64,000 nucleotides of DNA from Brevibacterium sp. RIT 803. Lineage in GTDB: Bacteria; Actinomycetota; Actinomycetes; Actinomycetales; Brevibacteriaceae. Positions within the stretch are counted from its first letter, which is position 1. Each line of letters opens with the position of its first letter. The notes beneath the pieces are model-generated. The model was not told the DNA's origin. It did no database searches and worked only from the letters and a program-made list of their open reading frames with translations. Positions 63,888 through 64,000 of this stretch are shown here, piece by piece. The DNA lies in NCBI RefSeq assembly GCF_016892625.1, contig NZ_JAFEMW010000001.1, positions 806,001-870,000 of the forward strand, in the 5' to 3' direction. The position numbers were made by a program, and so were the translations under genes.

Positions 63888-64000
63888 ATGAGCACCGAGA
63901 ATGTCTCGCCGAATGCGGCTGATCCCAGTGTGGAGTACATGGGTGCGCTCATCCACCAGTTGCGGGGATCGGCGGGAATGACCCTGACCGACCTCAGCCG
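63888..64000 (+). CDS. Partial gene, N-terminal part only, possible helix-turn-helix protein
   Basis: ATG at 63888 follows GAAGG, and the frame runs to the end of the window. The visible 37 residues end in LIHQLRGSAGMTLTDLS, which resembles the first helices of an XRE-type helix-turn-helix, but too little is visible to be sure. Confidence 0.45.
   Translation, partial: MSTENVSPNAADPSVEYMGALIHQLRGSAGMTLTDLS

Overview
The window is about 64 kb of a high-GC Gram-positive (actinobacterial) chromosome. Many starts are GTG or TTG behind AGGAGG-like sites. It encodes LPxTG surface proteins and lipoproteins, and nearly half of it is a teichoic-acid or capsule locus. From the protein types alone I would guess Brevibacterium or a close relative, but this was not checked by any search. 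I saw no rRNA, tRNA, CRISPR array, transposase or phage gene.

Layout. (1) 0.1-7.6 kb: an L-2-hydroxyglutarate oxidase (-), then a tandem pair of secreted, LPRTG-anchored proteins with Ala/Ser/Asp-rich stalks. Both follow a phased array of GTnAC-like boxes and end in near-identical terminators. (2) 7.6-14.3 kb: housekeeping genes: dGTPase, a membrane protein, a small acidic protein, a PTH2-like peptidyl-tRNA hydrolase, an alpha/beta hydrolase and a DEAD-box RNA helicase. (3) 14.3-20.1 kb: a polyamine-type ABC importer operon (-) divergent from a GntR regulator and a soluble Cache-domain protein (+). This block lies between two 128-bp direct repeats (about 90% identical by hand count), and the left repeat carries a dead copy of the 3' end of the neighbouring peptide-transporter ATPase gene. 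(4) 20.1-26.4 kb: an Opp/Dpp peptide importer operon headed by an unusual XRE-TetR double-HTH regulator. (5) 26.5-61.2 kb: the wall-polymer locus. (6) 61.6-64 kb: secreted glycerophosphodiesterase, malate dehydrogenase, and the start of a further gene.

The wall-polymer locus holds TagD (CDP-glycerol synthesis), a fused cytidylyltransferase-reductase of the CDP-ribitol type, and six proteins with seven CDP-polyol phosphotransferase (TagB/TagF-like) domains. It also has a CDP-alcohol phosphatidyltransferase-family protein, two Stealth sugar-phosphate transferases, two TagE/TarM-like and one TarS-like polymer glycosyltransferase, another GT2, two pyruvyl-transferase proteins, an O-acyltransferase with an SGNH domain and an XcbB/CpsF-like protein. 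Together these point to a heavily decorated polyol-phosphate wall polymer carrying sugars, pyruvate ketals and acyl groups, with two different CDP-polyol precursors. No TagO, flippase, TagGH exporter or LCP ligase was seen, so initiation, export and attachment must be encoded elsewhere. The locus is the most interesting part of the window, above all the internally duplicated 1189-residue polymerase-like protein and the pyruvyl-transferase/GT8 fusion.
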